Assembly (NCBI GenBank): GCA_021151825.1
Contig: JAGKWQ010000007.1
Location: 62,001-126,000 of the forward strand
DNA length: 64,000 nt
Reading direction: 5' to 3'
DNA from: Cellvibrionaceae bacterium
GTDB lineage: Bacteria; Pseudomonadota; Gammaproteobacteria; Pseudomonadales; Cellvibrionaceae
Shown here: positions 17,058 through 25,946 of the stretch, piece after piece
Layout of the letters: each line of letters opens with the position of its first letter
How positions within the stretch are numbered: the first letter of the stretch is position 1
The notes under the pieces: model-generated
The model's input: the letters and a program-made list of their open reading frames with translations, nothing else
What the model was told of the DNA's origin: nothing
Database searches by the model: none
Position numbers and translations under genes: made by a program

Positions 17058-18340
17058 TGTTGGCATCCCCCGTTCAATCCGGTACTAGTTCCCAAGCGGG
17101 TAATTCTGCTGCAACTATTTTATCGCCTGCACCGGCGGAAGCGGCAGCAACAGGTAATGCAGTTGCTAATACTTCATCCCCCGGGCAAAAAAAATCGTTG
17201 GATACCAATCCTGAATCCGTTAGCGAATTATTTTCCGGGCAATTGAGTGACGTGTTAATTAGCGCAGAACAATTTGGGGCGGAACAATCGGGTGGCGAAT
17301 CATCCTTGCCGGAAATTGCGAGCGAACAATCACAGCAACAATCCCATCAACAAGACCAGCAACAGCAAGAACCAAATGCAGAAGAATGGCTACTGGCGAT
17401 GCTCGACCAACAACAGCTACAACTGCAAGCACGTGATACGTTAACGGCAGCACCGGGCAATGTAATTGCTGCACCGCAATTGTCGGCTGACGCTGTTGCA
17501 CCTGTCAGTTCGCAAGCAACAATGTCAATTATTACGATTGAAAAATTCGTGAGCGGAAAAAATGTATCGCCATCGCCAACAGACAAGGTATTGCGTAACG
17601 CCCACATCAATACGGTTAATGCTGCAGAAAAGGACCTGAATAAAACGGTGGAAGTGCCGTTGAAAAATATCGTTAATCCATCAGCAACGGTTGCAACTGT
17701 TAATACAGCGCCTGTAACCGATGCGCGCACTACTGACAGCAACGCAACGTTAACCAACGTTTCTGCTTCTGCGGCGATGAACCCGTCAACCACGCTTGTT
17801 GCGCAGCAAACGAGCGCTACGGCAATAACTGACATTGGCCATAATCAATTGATCGCACCAGCGGCATTGCATGCTGCTGGCGATGACAGTGTGCAGCGCA
17901 GCGTCCAAACGCAATTAAGTTTGCATGCACCGGAAGCAAAGTGGGGCGAGCAATTACTCCATGCGTTGCGCGATAACGTGCAAGTGCAAATCCAGCAACG
18001 TATCCAGAACGCCACTATTCGATTGGATCCACCGGAATTGGGCAGTTTGGAAATTTATCTCAGCCATGAAGCAGGCCGTTTGAATGTACATATCACGGCG
18101 AGCCAATCGGATGTTGCGCGTTTAATTCAGCAAACCAGTGATCGCTTGCGCCAGGAATTGGCGGGGCCGCAATTTACCCAAGTGAATGTGCAAACGTCTA
18201 CCGATGGGCAAGGCGGACAACAGCATTCGCGCGAACGCCAACGCCTGTTAGCCGACGATCTGATACTCGCCAATGAACAAGCTTTTGTTAGCAACGATCA
18301 GCCGGTGAATCGCACTAGCGATGTATTAGTCACGGTTTAG
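17057..18340 (+). CDS. fliK: Flagellar hook-length control protein FliK (LafE-like)
   Basis: A 427-residue protein. The N-terminal 300 residues are Ala/Thr/Gln-rich low complexity (including runs such as QSQQQSHQQDQQQQ), acting as the molecular ruler in FliK. The C-terminal domain (about 295-395) carries IRLDPPELGSLEIYLSHEAGRLNVHITASQ, the substrate-specificity-switch fold that contacts FlhB. The start overlaps the preceding stop (TAATG). Confidence 0.92.
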   Translation: MLASPVQSGTSSQAGNSAATILSPAPAEAAATGNAVANTSSPGQKKSLDTNPESVSELFSGQLSDVLISAEQFGAEQSGGESSLPEIASEQSQQQSHQQDQQQQEPNAEEWLLAMLDQQQLQLQARDTLTAAPGNVIAAPQLSADAVAPVSSQATMSIITIEKFVSGKNVSPSPTDKVLRNAHINTVNAAEKDLNKTVEVPLKNIVNPSATVATVNTAPVTDARTTDSNATLTNVSASAAMNPSTTLVAQQTSATAITDIGHNQLIAPAALHAAGDDSVQRSVQTQLSLHAPEAKWGEQLLHALRDNVQVQIQQRIQNATIRLDPPELGSLEIYLSHEAGRLNVHITASQSDVARLIQQTSDRLRQELAGPQFTQVNVQTSTDGQGGQQHSRERQRLLADDLILANEQAFVSNDQPVNRTSDVLVTV

Positions 18341-18425
18341 ATTTTTATTTTCATCTCGTTTTTAAAATTTTGGAGCTCCGGAAATTATTTTTTTTGGAGA
18401 AATCTTGCAAGAGGAAAACTCAATC

Positions 18426-18923
18426 ATGATGCAACGGATCATTTTGGCATTGCTTGTTGTGAATACGTTAGTGGCGGCGGGTTCGGCCTATATCAGTTTT
18501 CAGGTGTTGTCCCGTCCGCAATCTGCCAATACTCTGGTTGCGACAAACGCGAGTAATGAAAGTAGTGAAGCGGCGGCGCCAGAGGCTGTTGCCAACTCTG
18601 GTGAAGCAGAAGAATACAAATTTTTCCCCATTGAAAAGGTCATTGTCAGTTTACAAGGTGAAGGTCGCGAACATTATTTTGTATTGGATTTAGTGTTGCA
18701 AGCCGATATTGATACTGACAATAAAAAATTACAACAAATTGATCCCATGGTGCGCAATTCGGTTGTCGCACATTTGTCCTCCATGGCATTCAATCAATTG
18801 CGTTCAATGCCGATTGCTGAATTGCAAACCAGTCTGGAAAAAGTGGTGCAGGCAGATTTTGCCAGCCGCCAGGTAATCCAGCCGTTTGCCCATGTGTTGG
18901 TTAGCAAATTAGTTGTGCAATAG
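18426..18923 (+). CDS. fliL: Flagellar basal-body protein FliL (LafF-like)
   Basis: About 165 residues: one N-terminal membrane helix (IILALLVVNTLVAAGSAYISF), an acidic linker (ESSEAAAPEAVANSGEAEEY) and a periplasmic FliL domain (KFFPIEKVIVSLQGEGREHYFVLDLVLQ). FliL supports stator function. ATG 18426 was chosen because AAGAGGAAAA is placed correctly before it; the frame opens at a TTG seven codons upstream. Confidence 0.88.
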   Translation: MMQRIILALLVVNTLVAAGSAYISFQVLSRPQSANTLVATNASNESSEAAAPEAVANSGEAEEYKFFPIEKVIVSLQGEGREHYFVLDLVLQADIDTDNKKLQQIDPMVRNSVVAHLSSMAFNQLRSMPIAELQTSLEKVVQADFASRQVIQPFAHVLVSKLVVQ

Positions 18924-18932
18924 GTTATCGCC

Positions 18933-19697
18933 ATGAATGCCTCTGCCATAACCACTTCTGTTGTGAATGCTACCGGTGCTATCAATTACGACTATCCCGC
19001 AAATACTGGTGCAACGCAGACACTTGCACCCGCGCAGGAACAGCAATTATTGATTCAATATTTGCCGTTGGTAAAACGTATTGTTCGCCAGTTGTCGTTA
19101 CAAGCAAACCAGGTAATGGATCGCGATGATATGGAGCAGATCGGCTTGATGGGGTTACTGGAAAGTTTGCGCCGCTACGGTGAACCGGATGAAAACTTTG
19201 CCGGATTTGCGAAGCTGCGAATTCGCGGTGCAATTCTGGATGAACTGCGCCGGCAGGATTGGCGCCCGCGCCAGGTACGCCAGCAAACGCATAAAATTCG
19301 CGATGCAATTCGCCAATTAAGTCGACAGCTTGGCCGTGTTCCGCAAGATGCAGAAGTGATGACATTCACCGGTTTAAGCGAAAAAGATTATCAGGCATTT
19401 TTACAAGCGGATGCCTGCGAAGCGATTGAAAGCCTGGATGAATTATTGCTCAACGGGCCGGAAACATTTGCCGATGGTGGCTCTGGCCTGGAAGAGCGCG
19501 AAATTACCGAGCGCTTATTGGCTCAAGCACTTTCAGTGTTAAGTGAACGCGAACGATTGGTGTTGATGCTGTATTACCAGCAAGAGTTAAGTTTGAAGGA
19601 AATTGCATTGGTATTGGAATTAACCGATGCGCGTGTTTGCCAATTGAGTAAGCAGGCGATCCAGAAGGCCAGTCGCTTTTTGCGAGAAAGCAGCTAG
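18933..19697 (+). CDS. fliA: Flagellar RNA polymerase sigma factor FliA, sigma-28 (LafS-like)
   Basis: A 254-residue sigma factor: region 2 (RDDMEQIGLMGLLESLRRYG ... FAGFAKLRIRGAILDELRRQDW), region 3 (KIRDAIRQLSRQLGRVPQDAEV) and region 4 (SLKEIALVLELTDARVCQLSKQAIQ). It directs late flagellar genes such as flagellin. Its place between fliL and the stator genes, instead of in a flhF-fleN-fliA cluster, is the lateral-flagellum arrangement. No anti-sigma gene flgM is recognised in this window. Confidence 0.93.
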   Translation: MNASAITTSVVNATGAINYDYPANTGATQTLAPAQEQQLLIQYLPLVKRIVRQLSLQANQVMDRDDMEQIGLMGLLESLRRYGEPDENFAGFAKLRIRGAILDELRRQDWRPRQVRQQTHKIRDAIRQLSRQLGRVPQDAEVMTFTGLSEKDYQAFLQADACEAIESLDELLLNGPETFADGGSGLEEREITERLLAQALSVLSERERLVLMLYYQQELSLKEIALVLELTDARVCQLSKQAIQKASRFLRESS

Positions 19698-19803
19698 AAC
19701 GCGCACGAACGCAATTGGGGAAATATCGAAAAATATTTCATCGGTAATGAAATTTTAAAATGAAAAACTGTTTAAAAAACAGAACAACTACAGAGAGCAT
19801 ATC

Positions 19804-20676
19804 GTGCAGAAATTATTAGGCGCAATCATTATCGTTGGCTGTGTATTGGGTGGTTACTCCATGGCGCACGGTGAGCTTGCTATGTTGTGGCAGCCGGCGG
19901 AAATTATCATTATTTTAGGTGCGGGACTGGGAAGTCTGGTGGTTGGTAATCCCAAAGAAGTATTGCTGGAAATGTGCCATCAAATTAAAGGTGTATTTGT
20001 TTATAAACGTCGCGGCGAAGAATTCCAGCGTCAATTATTAATGCTGATGTATGAATTGTTGGAGATGGTGGATGTGGGTGGCCTTAAAGCGTTGGACGCG
20101 CACATTGAGGATCCGGAGCAAAGCGATTTATTCACCCGTTATCCGTTAATTCTGCAAGAACCAAACCTGATGGCATTTATCGCGGACAATTTTCGTTTAA
20201 TGGCGATGGGAAAAATTAGCGCGCACGAATTGGAAGGTTTTTTGGAACAGGAATTGGAAGCGATGGAACACGCATTATTACAGCCATCACGCTCGTTGCA
20301 CAAAATTGGTGAGTCAATGCCGGGCTTCGGGATTCTCGCGGCGATTATGGGCATTGTAATCACAATGGGAAATATTAACGGCTCTGTTGCAGAAATTGGT
20401 GCGCACGTTGCGGCGGCATTGGTAGGAACTTTCCTCGGTATTTTTGTGTGTTATTGCGTGATGGAACCGCTTAGTAATGCTATGGGGCAACGCGTAAAAA
20501 CAGAATTGTCGGCATTGGAATGTGTGCGTACAACCTTGGTGGCTCATGTCGCCGGCAAACCTACGTTGCTGGCGGTGGATGCGGGGCGCAAATTAATCGA
20601 ACAAGATGTAAAACCTGCATTCCGCCAATTGGAAACCTGGGTTAACCAATACGAAGACCAGCGCGATGCTGCCTAG
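19804..20676 (+). CDS. motA: Flagellar motor stator protein MotA (LafT-like)
   Basis: A 290-residue MotA with the N-terminal pattern of proton-type MotA (LLGAIIIVGCVLGGYSMAHGELAMLWQPAEIIIILGAGLGSLV) and the C-terminal pair of helices (GFGILAAIMGIVITMGNINGS, VAAALVGTFLGIFVCYCVMEPL). It forms the stator ring with MotB. The GTG start at 19804 is supported by CAGAGAG upstream and by family length. Confidence 0.93.
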   Translation: MQKLLGAIIIVGCVLGGYSMAHGELAMLWQPAEIIIILGAGLGSLVVGNPKEVLLEMCHQIKGVFVYKRRGEEFQRQLLMLMYELLEMVDVGGLKALDAHIEDPEQSDLFTRYPLILQEPNLMAFIADNFRLMAMGKISAHELEGFLEQELEAMEHALLQPSRSLHKIGESMPGFGILAAIMGIVITMGNINGSVAEIGAHVAAALVGTFLGIFVCYCVMEPLSNAMGQRVKTELSALECVRTTLVAHVAGKPTLLAVDAGRKLIEQDVKPAFRQLETWVNQYEDQRDAA

Positions 20677-20694
20677 CAACTTTTTAATTAATGT

Positions 20695-21612
20695 ATGGGT
20701 GCCATGAGAAGACGCAACGACAAAGATTTTGAGGTTATCGTCAAGCGCCGTAAAAAATCCGGCCACGAAGAATCTCACAGCGGCGCCTGGAAAGTTGCCT
20801 TCGCGGATTTCACCATGGCGATGATGGCATTATTTATGGTGCTCTGGGTTATCACTCCGCAAAATCCGAAACAAACGTCAGCGGCGGAACAAATTACCAA
20901 TCCGTTAGTGGATGGTGGTGCCGGTGTATTTGATGGCAATAGTAAAACGCCGCTGGAAATGCCTGGTGTTCCGGTGCAACCCAATAAAGCTGAACCACAA
21001 GAGCAAGGCAAGGAAACCAGCAAAGCGGAACCAGTAAAATACAGCAGTCCTGCCGAGTTAAAAGAATTAGCAGATTTGATGCAAGCGATGGCACTGGAAC
21101 TGGACGCGCAGGCCAATGTGGAAGTGCAAGTGGTACCGCAAGGTTTGCGCATTTTAATCAAAGATGACCATCAACGTTTTATGTTTGAGCGCGGCAGTGT
21201 GCAGTTGAACCCGCATTTCGCGACTTTATTGCAACGCCTTGCTGGCGTGCTCGCAAAAGTGGGTAACAAATTAATTATCAGTGGCCATACCGATTCTGTT
21301 CCTTACAAAACTGTGCAGGGCTACAACAACTGGAATCTTTCTGGTGATCGCGCATTGCGTGCGCGCAATGTGATGGTGGAATCCGGTCTTGCCGCTACAT
21401 CAGTGCTACAAGTTGCAGCGCAAGCCGATGTAATGCCATTGCGGCCGGATTTACCGGAGGACGGCGTCAATCGCCGCATTGAAATTTTATTGCTAACGGT
21501 TAAAGCCGAAGGTTTGTATCGCGAATTATTTGGCGAACAACAAGCGCGCGTGGATTACTCCGGAGAAAAAGCAGAGCTGGTTTTGCCAGCTCCATCTTCA
21601 CAACCTTTATGA
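20695..21612 (+). CDS. motB: Flagellar motor stator protein MotB (LafU-like)
   Basis: A 305-residue MotB: basic N-terminus, one membrane helix starting AFADFTMAMMALFMVLWVI with the proton-carrying Asp38, a linker, and an OmpA-type peptidoglycan-binding domain (LIISGHTDSVPYKTVQGYNNWNLSGDRALRARNVM). Asp and the E. coli-like partner suggest a proton-driven stator. An in-frame ATG at 20704 is an alternative start. Last gene of the operon. Confidence 0.93.
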   Translation: MGAMRRRNDKDFEVIVKRRKKSGHEESHSGAWKVAFADFTMAMMALFMVLWVITPQNPKQTSAAEQITNPLVDGGAGVFDGNSKTPLEMPGVPVQPNKAEPQEQGKETSKAEPVKYSSPAELKELADLMQAMALELDAQANVEVQVVPQGLRILIKDDHQRFMFERGSVQLNPHFATLLQRLAGVLAKVGNKLIISGHTDSVPYKTVQGYNNWNLSGDRALRARNVMVESGLAATSVLQVAAQADVMPLRPDLPEDGVNRRIEILLLTVKAEGLYRELFGEQQARVDYSGEKAELVLPAPSSQPL

Positions 21613-21619
21613 TCTGTAA

Positions 21620-22363
21620 TTACGCTAACTGCATAAGCGCGAGAGCATCGGCTCCCGCCGGGAATCGCAGTTGATTTGATGTATCGCTCGCCGCCCTCCA
21701 TACAGTTTCAGCCACATCGATTTCCCTGGTTACTGCCAGGATGTTAGCAAACCCTGCAAATACACTGTGGGCGAACAATTCATAGGCTGCGGGAATCAAC
21801 CCCTGCATACGCTGTTGGCCATTGGCGGTAAAACGGGTTGTGGGGCCATAACCAGGCTCTACCAGTTTGACCTGGACGTTGAAGGTTTTAAGTTCGAGTT
21901 CCAATGAAGCTGTGAATCCTTCTATGGCCATTTTACTGGCGGTATATGGCGCAACCAGAGGGAAAGGGGCCAGGGTGGCACTTGAGGTGACATTGATAAT
22001 GATGCCAGCCTGGCGTTCCCGGAATTGCGGGATGACCGCCTGGCACATGGCCATAACCCCGAACGTGTTGGTTTCAAAGAGGTCACGTATGGTCGACATA
22101 GGTGTGGCTTCAAATGCACCAAATAATCCGATTCCCGCATTATTCACGAGCACATCGATAGGGCCGGCAGTATCCAGTACGGCCAGGATACTGTCAGGTC
22201 GGGTCACATCCAGTGCGAGGATGCGCAGGTTTTTGGATGGAGGGAACAAGCCTTCTTGCAGGGTGCGCATGGTGGCGATGACCTGCCAGCCTTGTGCGAG
22301 AAAGTAACGCGCAGTTTCCAGTCCATAACCGGAGGAACAGCCGGTAATCAGTACAGTTTTCAT
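21620..22363 (-). CDS. Short-chain dehydrogenase/reductase
   Basis: About 247 residues, classical SDR: TGCSSGYG cofactor loop near residue 7, NNAG motif, and catalytic S...YTASK (APYTASKMAIEG). It reduces or oxidises an unknown small substrate with NAD(P)H. Start at 22363 (MKTVLITGC) was chosen because a CGGAG site precedes it; the frame extends 12 codons upstream. It is divergent from an AraC regulator that probably controls it. Confidence 0.9.
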   Translation of the reverse strand: MKTVLITGCSSGYGLETARYFLAQGWQVIATMRTLQEGLFPPSKNLRILALDVTRPDSILAVLDTAGPIDVLVNNAGIGLFGAFEATPMSTIRDLFETNTFGVMAMCQAVIPQFRERQAGIIINVTSSATLAPFPLVAPYTASKMAIEGFTASLELELKTFNVQVKLVEPGYGPTTRFTANGQQRMQGLIPAAYELFAHSVFAGFANILAVTREIDVAETVWRAASDTSNQLRFPAGADALALMQLA

Positions 22364-22463
22364 TTTTAGCTCCGAGGTTGATGTTGACTCAGGGAGCACA
22401 ATAGACGAATGATTCAGGATGATCGATAATCAAAAATCCTATTGTTTTTAGTAAAAGTCCAAA

Positions 22464-23384
22464 ATGACCGATCCCCTTTCCGAAGTCGTCAGACTCCTGC
22501 AGCCCACTGCCGTATTTGCCAATATCATCAGTGGTAAAGGAAACTGGGCTGTGCGTTATTCCGCATTTGGCCAGCCCGGTTTCTGCATCGTATTAGATGG
22601 CAGTTGTTTGCTGACGGTTGACGGCTGTGAGCCAATTACCATCAGCGCAGGTGATTTCGTCCTGCTACCCACAACACCGGCTTTTACAATATCGAGTTTT
22701 TCACCGGCACTTCCGGTCTATCTGGACCCTCATCAGGTGGCGGATGAGCAAGTTGCAGGCGGTAATAGTGAACTGCGTTATGGCGAGCAAGGTGGCACCC
22801 CGGATATGCGCTCACTGGGTGGTTCATTCCTGTTCAATTGCTCTGATCCCGGGCTGCTGGTTTCCCTGCTACCAAGGGTTGTGCATGTACAGGGATCGAC
22901 CCGTCTGGGGCAACTGGTACAGATGGTGGGTGAGGAATCTGCGGGCCAAAAACCTGGCTGCGAGTTCGTATTATCTCGCCTGGTAGAACTGCTGCTTGTA
23001 GAAGCAATGCGTTCAACGGTAGCTGGAAGCGCTCCCCCGGGGTTGCTGCGCGGGTTGGGTGATGAGCGATTGGCACCGGTATTGAAGCAAATGCATGGAC
23101 GTATTGGTCATCCCTGGACTATTGGCCAACTGGCGAAAATCGCAGCACTTTCCCGCTCGGCATTTTTTGAACGTTTCATCCGTATGGTTGGTGTGGCACC
23201 GATGGAATACTTACTCATGTGGCGCATGGAGGTCGCTAAGGAATTACTGCGGATAAACGATTTGGCGGTTTCTGTTATTGCAGAACAGGTTGGTTATGGA
23301 TCGACAAGTGCATTCAGTGTTGCGTTCAGCAGGCATGTTGGGTTGCCACCGAGCCAGTACGCGCTATCTTGCCAAAATCGTTGA
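22464..23384 (+). CDS. AraC-family regulator with N-terminal cupin
   Basis: A 306-residue protein: N-terminal AraC-type cupin (about 10-180, GQPGFCIVLDGSCLLTVDG) and a C-terminal double helix-turn-helix (about 205-300: WTIGQLAKIAALSRSAFFERFIRMVG and VIAEQVGYGSTSAFSVAFSRHVGLPPSQY). The subfamily often controls a divergent SDR or oxidoreductase gene, as here. Confidence 0.92.
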   Translation: MTDPLSEVVRLLQPTAVFANIISGKGNWAVRYSAFGQPGFCIVLDGSCLLTVDGCEPITISAGDFVLLPTTPAFTISSFSPALPVYLDPHQVADEQVAGGNSELRYGEQGGTPDMRSLGGSFLFNCSDPGLLVSLLPRVVHVQGSTRLGQLVQMVGEESAGQKPGCEFVLSRLVELLLVEAMRSTVAGSAPPGLLRGLGDERLAPVLKQMHGRIGHPWTIGQLAKIAALSRSAFFERFIRMVGVAPMEYLLMWRMEVAKELLRINDLAVSVIAEQVGYGSTSAFSVAFSRHVGLPPSQYALSCQNR

Positions 23385-23451
23385 TAAAATAACCCATCAT
23401 GAAATACACAAAATTGCGTTGGTGGGGATTTTCCGGAAAGCAAATTTCTAG

Positions 23452-24327
23452 TTACGGCAAGCAGGGAACTAAATCGGCATCGCTTAATTGATGTAGATGG
23501 TTCTCATCAATATGCAGCGTGCGAGCGCTACCATCCGCGTGCAAACAAACCACGTCCAATCTGTTCTCATGCAATCCCACCACCACTTGCAATGGTGTTT
23601 TAACTTGCGGGATGAGACGGCGCTCAATATTTTCCCCAAGCGGAACCAGGCTCAATAATTCTTCAGGGTGTTGCGGGGCATAAATCATGGTGAGCAATTT
23701 GCCGGGTGCCGCTGGTTGCGCTGTTTCAGCCGTCAGGTTATAGGCAACGGCTGCGCCTAACGCTATTAACGCAGAAAGGCCAGCCAATGCAGGCATTCGC
23801 CAATCAATCCCCATTGCTTGTTTTGCCGGTGTAACTACCAGGGCTGTAGAGGTAGTTTCAGTGGCAACAACCGGCGTTGGGTCAGGTTGGCTAATTGCCG
23901 GTGTCGGCTCAATGGAAATATCTACAAACTTGGGGTTTAACAGATAACCACGGCGCGGTAGTGTCTGGATAATTTCGCGTTCTTTTTCATCGGCCAGAAT
24001 CTGGCGCAACGTGTAAATTTGCTGGTTCAGGCTGCCCTGGCCAACCACACGGCCAGACCAGGCATGGCTCATTAAATCGTCTCGATCTACGACCTCACCG
24101 GGGTTGCGTACCAAACGTTCTAACAGGCGGCTACCGGAAAATCCCAGATCAATTTTTTCTTCGATCCCGTTTTTAACCAGCGTGAGTTGATACAACGCCG
24201 GATAAAAACGCGCGATGCAATCCGCATTGCCCGTCCTGATTGTCAGGCAGGTCCGATTCTCCATCGATTTGGCTACCCGTGACTCCCCGAGGGTGTCCGT
24301 TGTATTGTCGATATCGATCATTCCCAT
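23452..24327 (-). CDS. ToxR/CadC-like membrane-bound transcriptional regulator (LafZ-like candidate)
   Basis: A 291-residue one-component regulator: an N-terminal OmpR-type winged helix (about 30-130, RLLERLVRNPGEVVDRDDLMSHAWSGRVVGQGSLNQQIYTLRQILADEKEREIIQTLPRRGYLL), a Pro/Thr linker, a single membrane helix at about 183-200 (ALAGLSALIALGAAVAYNL) and a periplasmic tail with a Cys pair (VVCLHAD, VPCLP). It is the gene after flagellin on the same strand. In E. coli Flag-2, as I recall, a ToxR-like gene lafZ sits beside the flagellin gene lafA, so this may be its counterpart. Confidence 0.85.
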   Translation of the reverse strand: MGMIDIDNTTDTLGESRVAKSMENRTCLTIRTGNADCIARFYPALYQLTLVKNGIEEKIDLGFSGSRLLERLVRNPGEVVDRDDLMSHAWSGRVVGQGSLNQQIYTLRQILADEKEREIIQTLPRRGYLLNPKFVDISIEPTPAISQPDPTPVVATETTSTALVVTPAKQAMGIDWRMPALAGLSALIALGAAVAYNLTAETAQPAAPGKLLTMIYAPQHPEELLSLVPLGENIERRLIPQVKTPLQVVVGLHENRLDVVCLHADGSARTLHIDENHLHQLSDADLVPCLP

Positions 24328-24546
24328 GTCATTCCTGTTTCATTCCGATGGGCAACCCGTTTAGTTAAGTTAAGTCGACGTGATGGCGCCAGCAAATTGA
24401 TGAAGGCAATCATAGCCGCGTTTCTGCCGTAAACCACTGAATTAGGGGGTTTCTACTCATGGAGCGTGTTAATTTTTGCTAAGAAGGAAATAAAAAGCTA
24501 GTCGAATGCGATTAAAAATGCATATGAGTTGATTTTGGCGCCAAAT

Positions 24547-24573
24547 GAAAAAACGCCCTCGTGGGGCGCTTTT
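24547..24573 (-). terminator. Rho-independent terminator of flagellin gene
   Basis: On the minus strand AAAGCGCCC-CACGA-GGGCG is followed by TTTTTT, a GC stem with a U-tract about 110 bases after the flagellin stop codon. Confidence 0.8.
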
Positions 24574-24628
24574 AACGAAATCTGCTTTTTTGAAGCTGTC
24601 CTTAAAAACCAGCGGGCCATCCTTGGGA

Positions 24629-24670
24629 GCTCGCCAGCCTGGATAACCGGGGTGGGTAGGCTGGACGAGC
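24629..24670 (-). other. Long hairpin in the flagellin 3' untranslated region
   Basis: GCTCG-CCAGCCT pairs with AGGCTGG-(A)-CGAGC across a 17-base loop, a 12-base-pair stem with one bulge, starting 14 bases after the flagellin stop. Too far from a T-run to terminate; it may protect the abundant flagellin mRNA from 3' exonucleases. Confidence 0.5.
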
Positions 24671-24683
24671 GGCTCAAGCTGAA

Positions 24684-25571
24684 TTAACCGAGCAGCGACA
24701 TCACCATGCCTGGCATTTGACCCGCTTGTTTCAACATGGAAATACCTGATTGCATCAACATAGAGTTTTTGCTCATGTTGGCGCTTTCTTGTGCGAAGTC
24801 TGCATCCAGGATACGGCCTTTGGACATGTCGGTATTGTCTTTCATGTTCGCCAGGTTGTTCGCGGTGTGGTTCAAACGGTTGATGGTTGCACCAAATTGT
24901 GAGCGCAGTGTACCTACTGCATCCAGGGCGGTTTTCACCAGATCGATAGTCGCGTTAGCAGCGCCAGTCAATTCAGTACCGGCAGTTGCAGCAGAACCCG
25001 CTGTGTACACAGTAGACATGCCATCCAGTGCATCAGTCAGGGTTTGGATTGCATCAGTACCGGCAGCAGTCAAATCCAATGTCATGGTTTCAGCAGAAGT
25101 AGCACCGATCTGGAAATCTACCGCCGCCGCGAATTTACCGGCGCTGTTGTCTTTGCTAAACAATGCTTCACCGGCAAAGCTGGTGTTGTCCATGATGTTG
25201 GCCAATTCTTCGCCCAATTGATCGTATTCAGATTGCAATGAATCCAGGTCATCAGCACTGTTAGTACCGTTCGCACCCTGGGTTGCGAGGTCCTTCATAC
25301 GTTGCAGGATGTCGGTCATTTCATTGAACGCACCTTCTGCTGTTTGCAGCAGGGAGATAGAGTCGCCAGTGTTGCGAATCGCCACTTCCATACCGCGTGA
25401 TTGGGAGTTCAAGCGCACCGCAATTTGCAAACCTGCAGCGTCATCCGCAGCAGAGTTTACGCGGAAGCCAGTACCCAAACGTTGTTGGTTGGTAGACAAA
25501 GCGTTGTTGGTTTTGGTCAGGTTAGTTTGGGTAACCAGTGAAGAGAAGTTGGTATGGATTGACAGAGCCAT
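24684..25571 (-). CDS. fliC: Flagellin, lateral type (LafA-like)
   Basis: A 295-residue flagellin with conserved termini: ALSIHTNFSSLVTQTNLTKTNNALSTNQQRLGTGFRVNSAADDAAGLQIA and the C-terminal SKGRILDADFAQESANMSKNSMLMQSGISMLKQAGQMPGMVMSLLG. The central variable part is short. The sequence MxxSIHTNxSSLVTQ and the ending resemble lateral (LafA) flagellins. It is transcribed alone; a sigma-28 promoter is expected upstream of 25571 but I could not find a convincing one. A strong terminator follows. Confidence 0.95.
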   Translation of the reverse strand: MALSIHTNFSSLVTQTNLTKTNNALSTNQQRLGTGFRVNSAADDAAGLQIAVRLNSQSRGMEVAIRNTGDSISLLQTAEGAFNEMTDILQRMKDLATQGANGTNSADDLDSLQSEYDQLGEELANIMDNTSFAGEALFSKDNSAGKFAAAVDFQIGATSAETMTLDLTAAGTDAIQTLTDALDGMSTVYTAGSAATAGTELTGAANATIDLVKTALDAVGTLRSQFGATINRLNHTANNLANMKDNTDMSKGRILDADFAQESANMSKNSMLMQSGISMLKQAGQMPGMVMSLLG

Positions 25572-25946
25572 GGGAGTATTCCTGTGCTATTTAAACGTGA
25601 ATGTTCAGTTAAAACCCGGTTTGAAGCTGGCTTTGTTTGCCTGCTGAAATCTAAAGGCGACGGGTTGGGCGCAGGACTTAAATGGAATTTTGAAAGTTTT
25701 TCTAATAGGAAATAGATGGATATTTTTAAGGACAGGATGTTGCGTGTATGAAAATTGGCTTATTGGGACACATCGCCTGACTTGCTAACGGGGTTCGCTT
25801 TCATTATCTCCCGGACGTGTACATTGGCTGGTTTTGTCACTTGAACTGCGATTAGATCTAATAAAGCGCCGCATTCTTCCAAAATTTAATAGCGCCATAT
25901 GCTAGGCTTTTTTCAACATTAATCTTTCACATGGATTACAGGGAGT
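25572..25946. other. Intergenic region upstream of flagellin
   Basis: A divergent spacer of 375 bases between flagellin (minus) and the coiled-coil gene at 25947 (plus). On the minus strand a TTAAGTCC word lies near 25675 but no matching GCCGATAA at proper spacing was seen, so no sigma-28 promoter is called. No other structure was noticed. Confidence 0.5.

Larger units (their letters stand above)
24328..24683. other. Intergenic region after flagellin with hairpin and terminator
   Basis: No gene is present. On the minus strand this follows flagellin and precedes the ToxR-like gene. It carries a large hairpin (24629-24670) and a rho-independent terminator (24547-24573), so the regulator is probably transcribed from its own promoter between 24328 and 24540. 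Confidence 0.65.

Noticed and set aside
25572..25760. Sigma-28 promoter for flagellin
   Set aside because: A TTAAGTCC word exists but no GCCGATAA-like partner at the right spacing was found.
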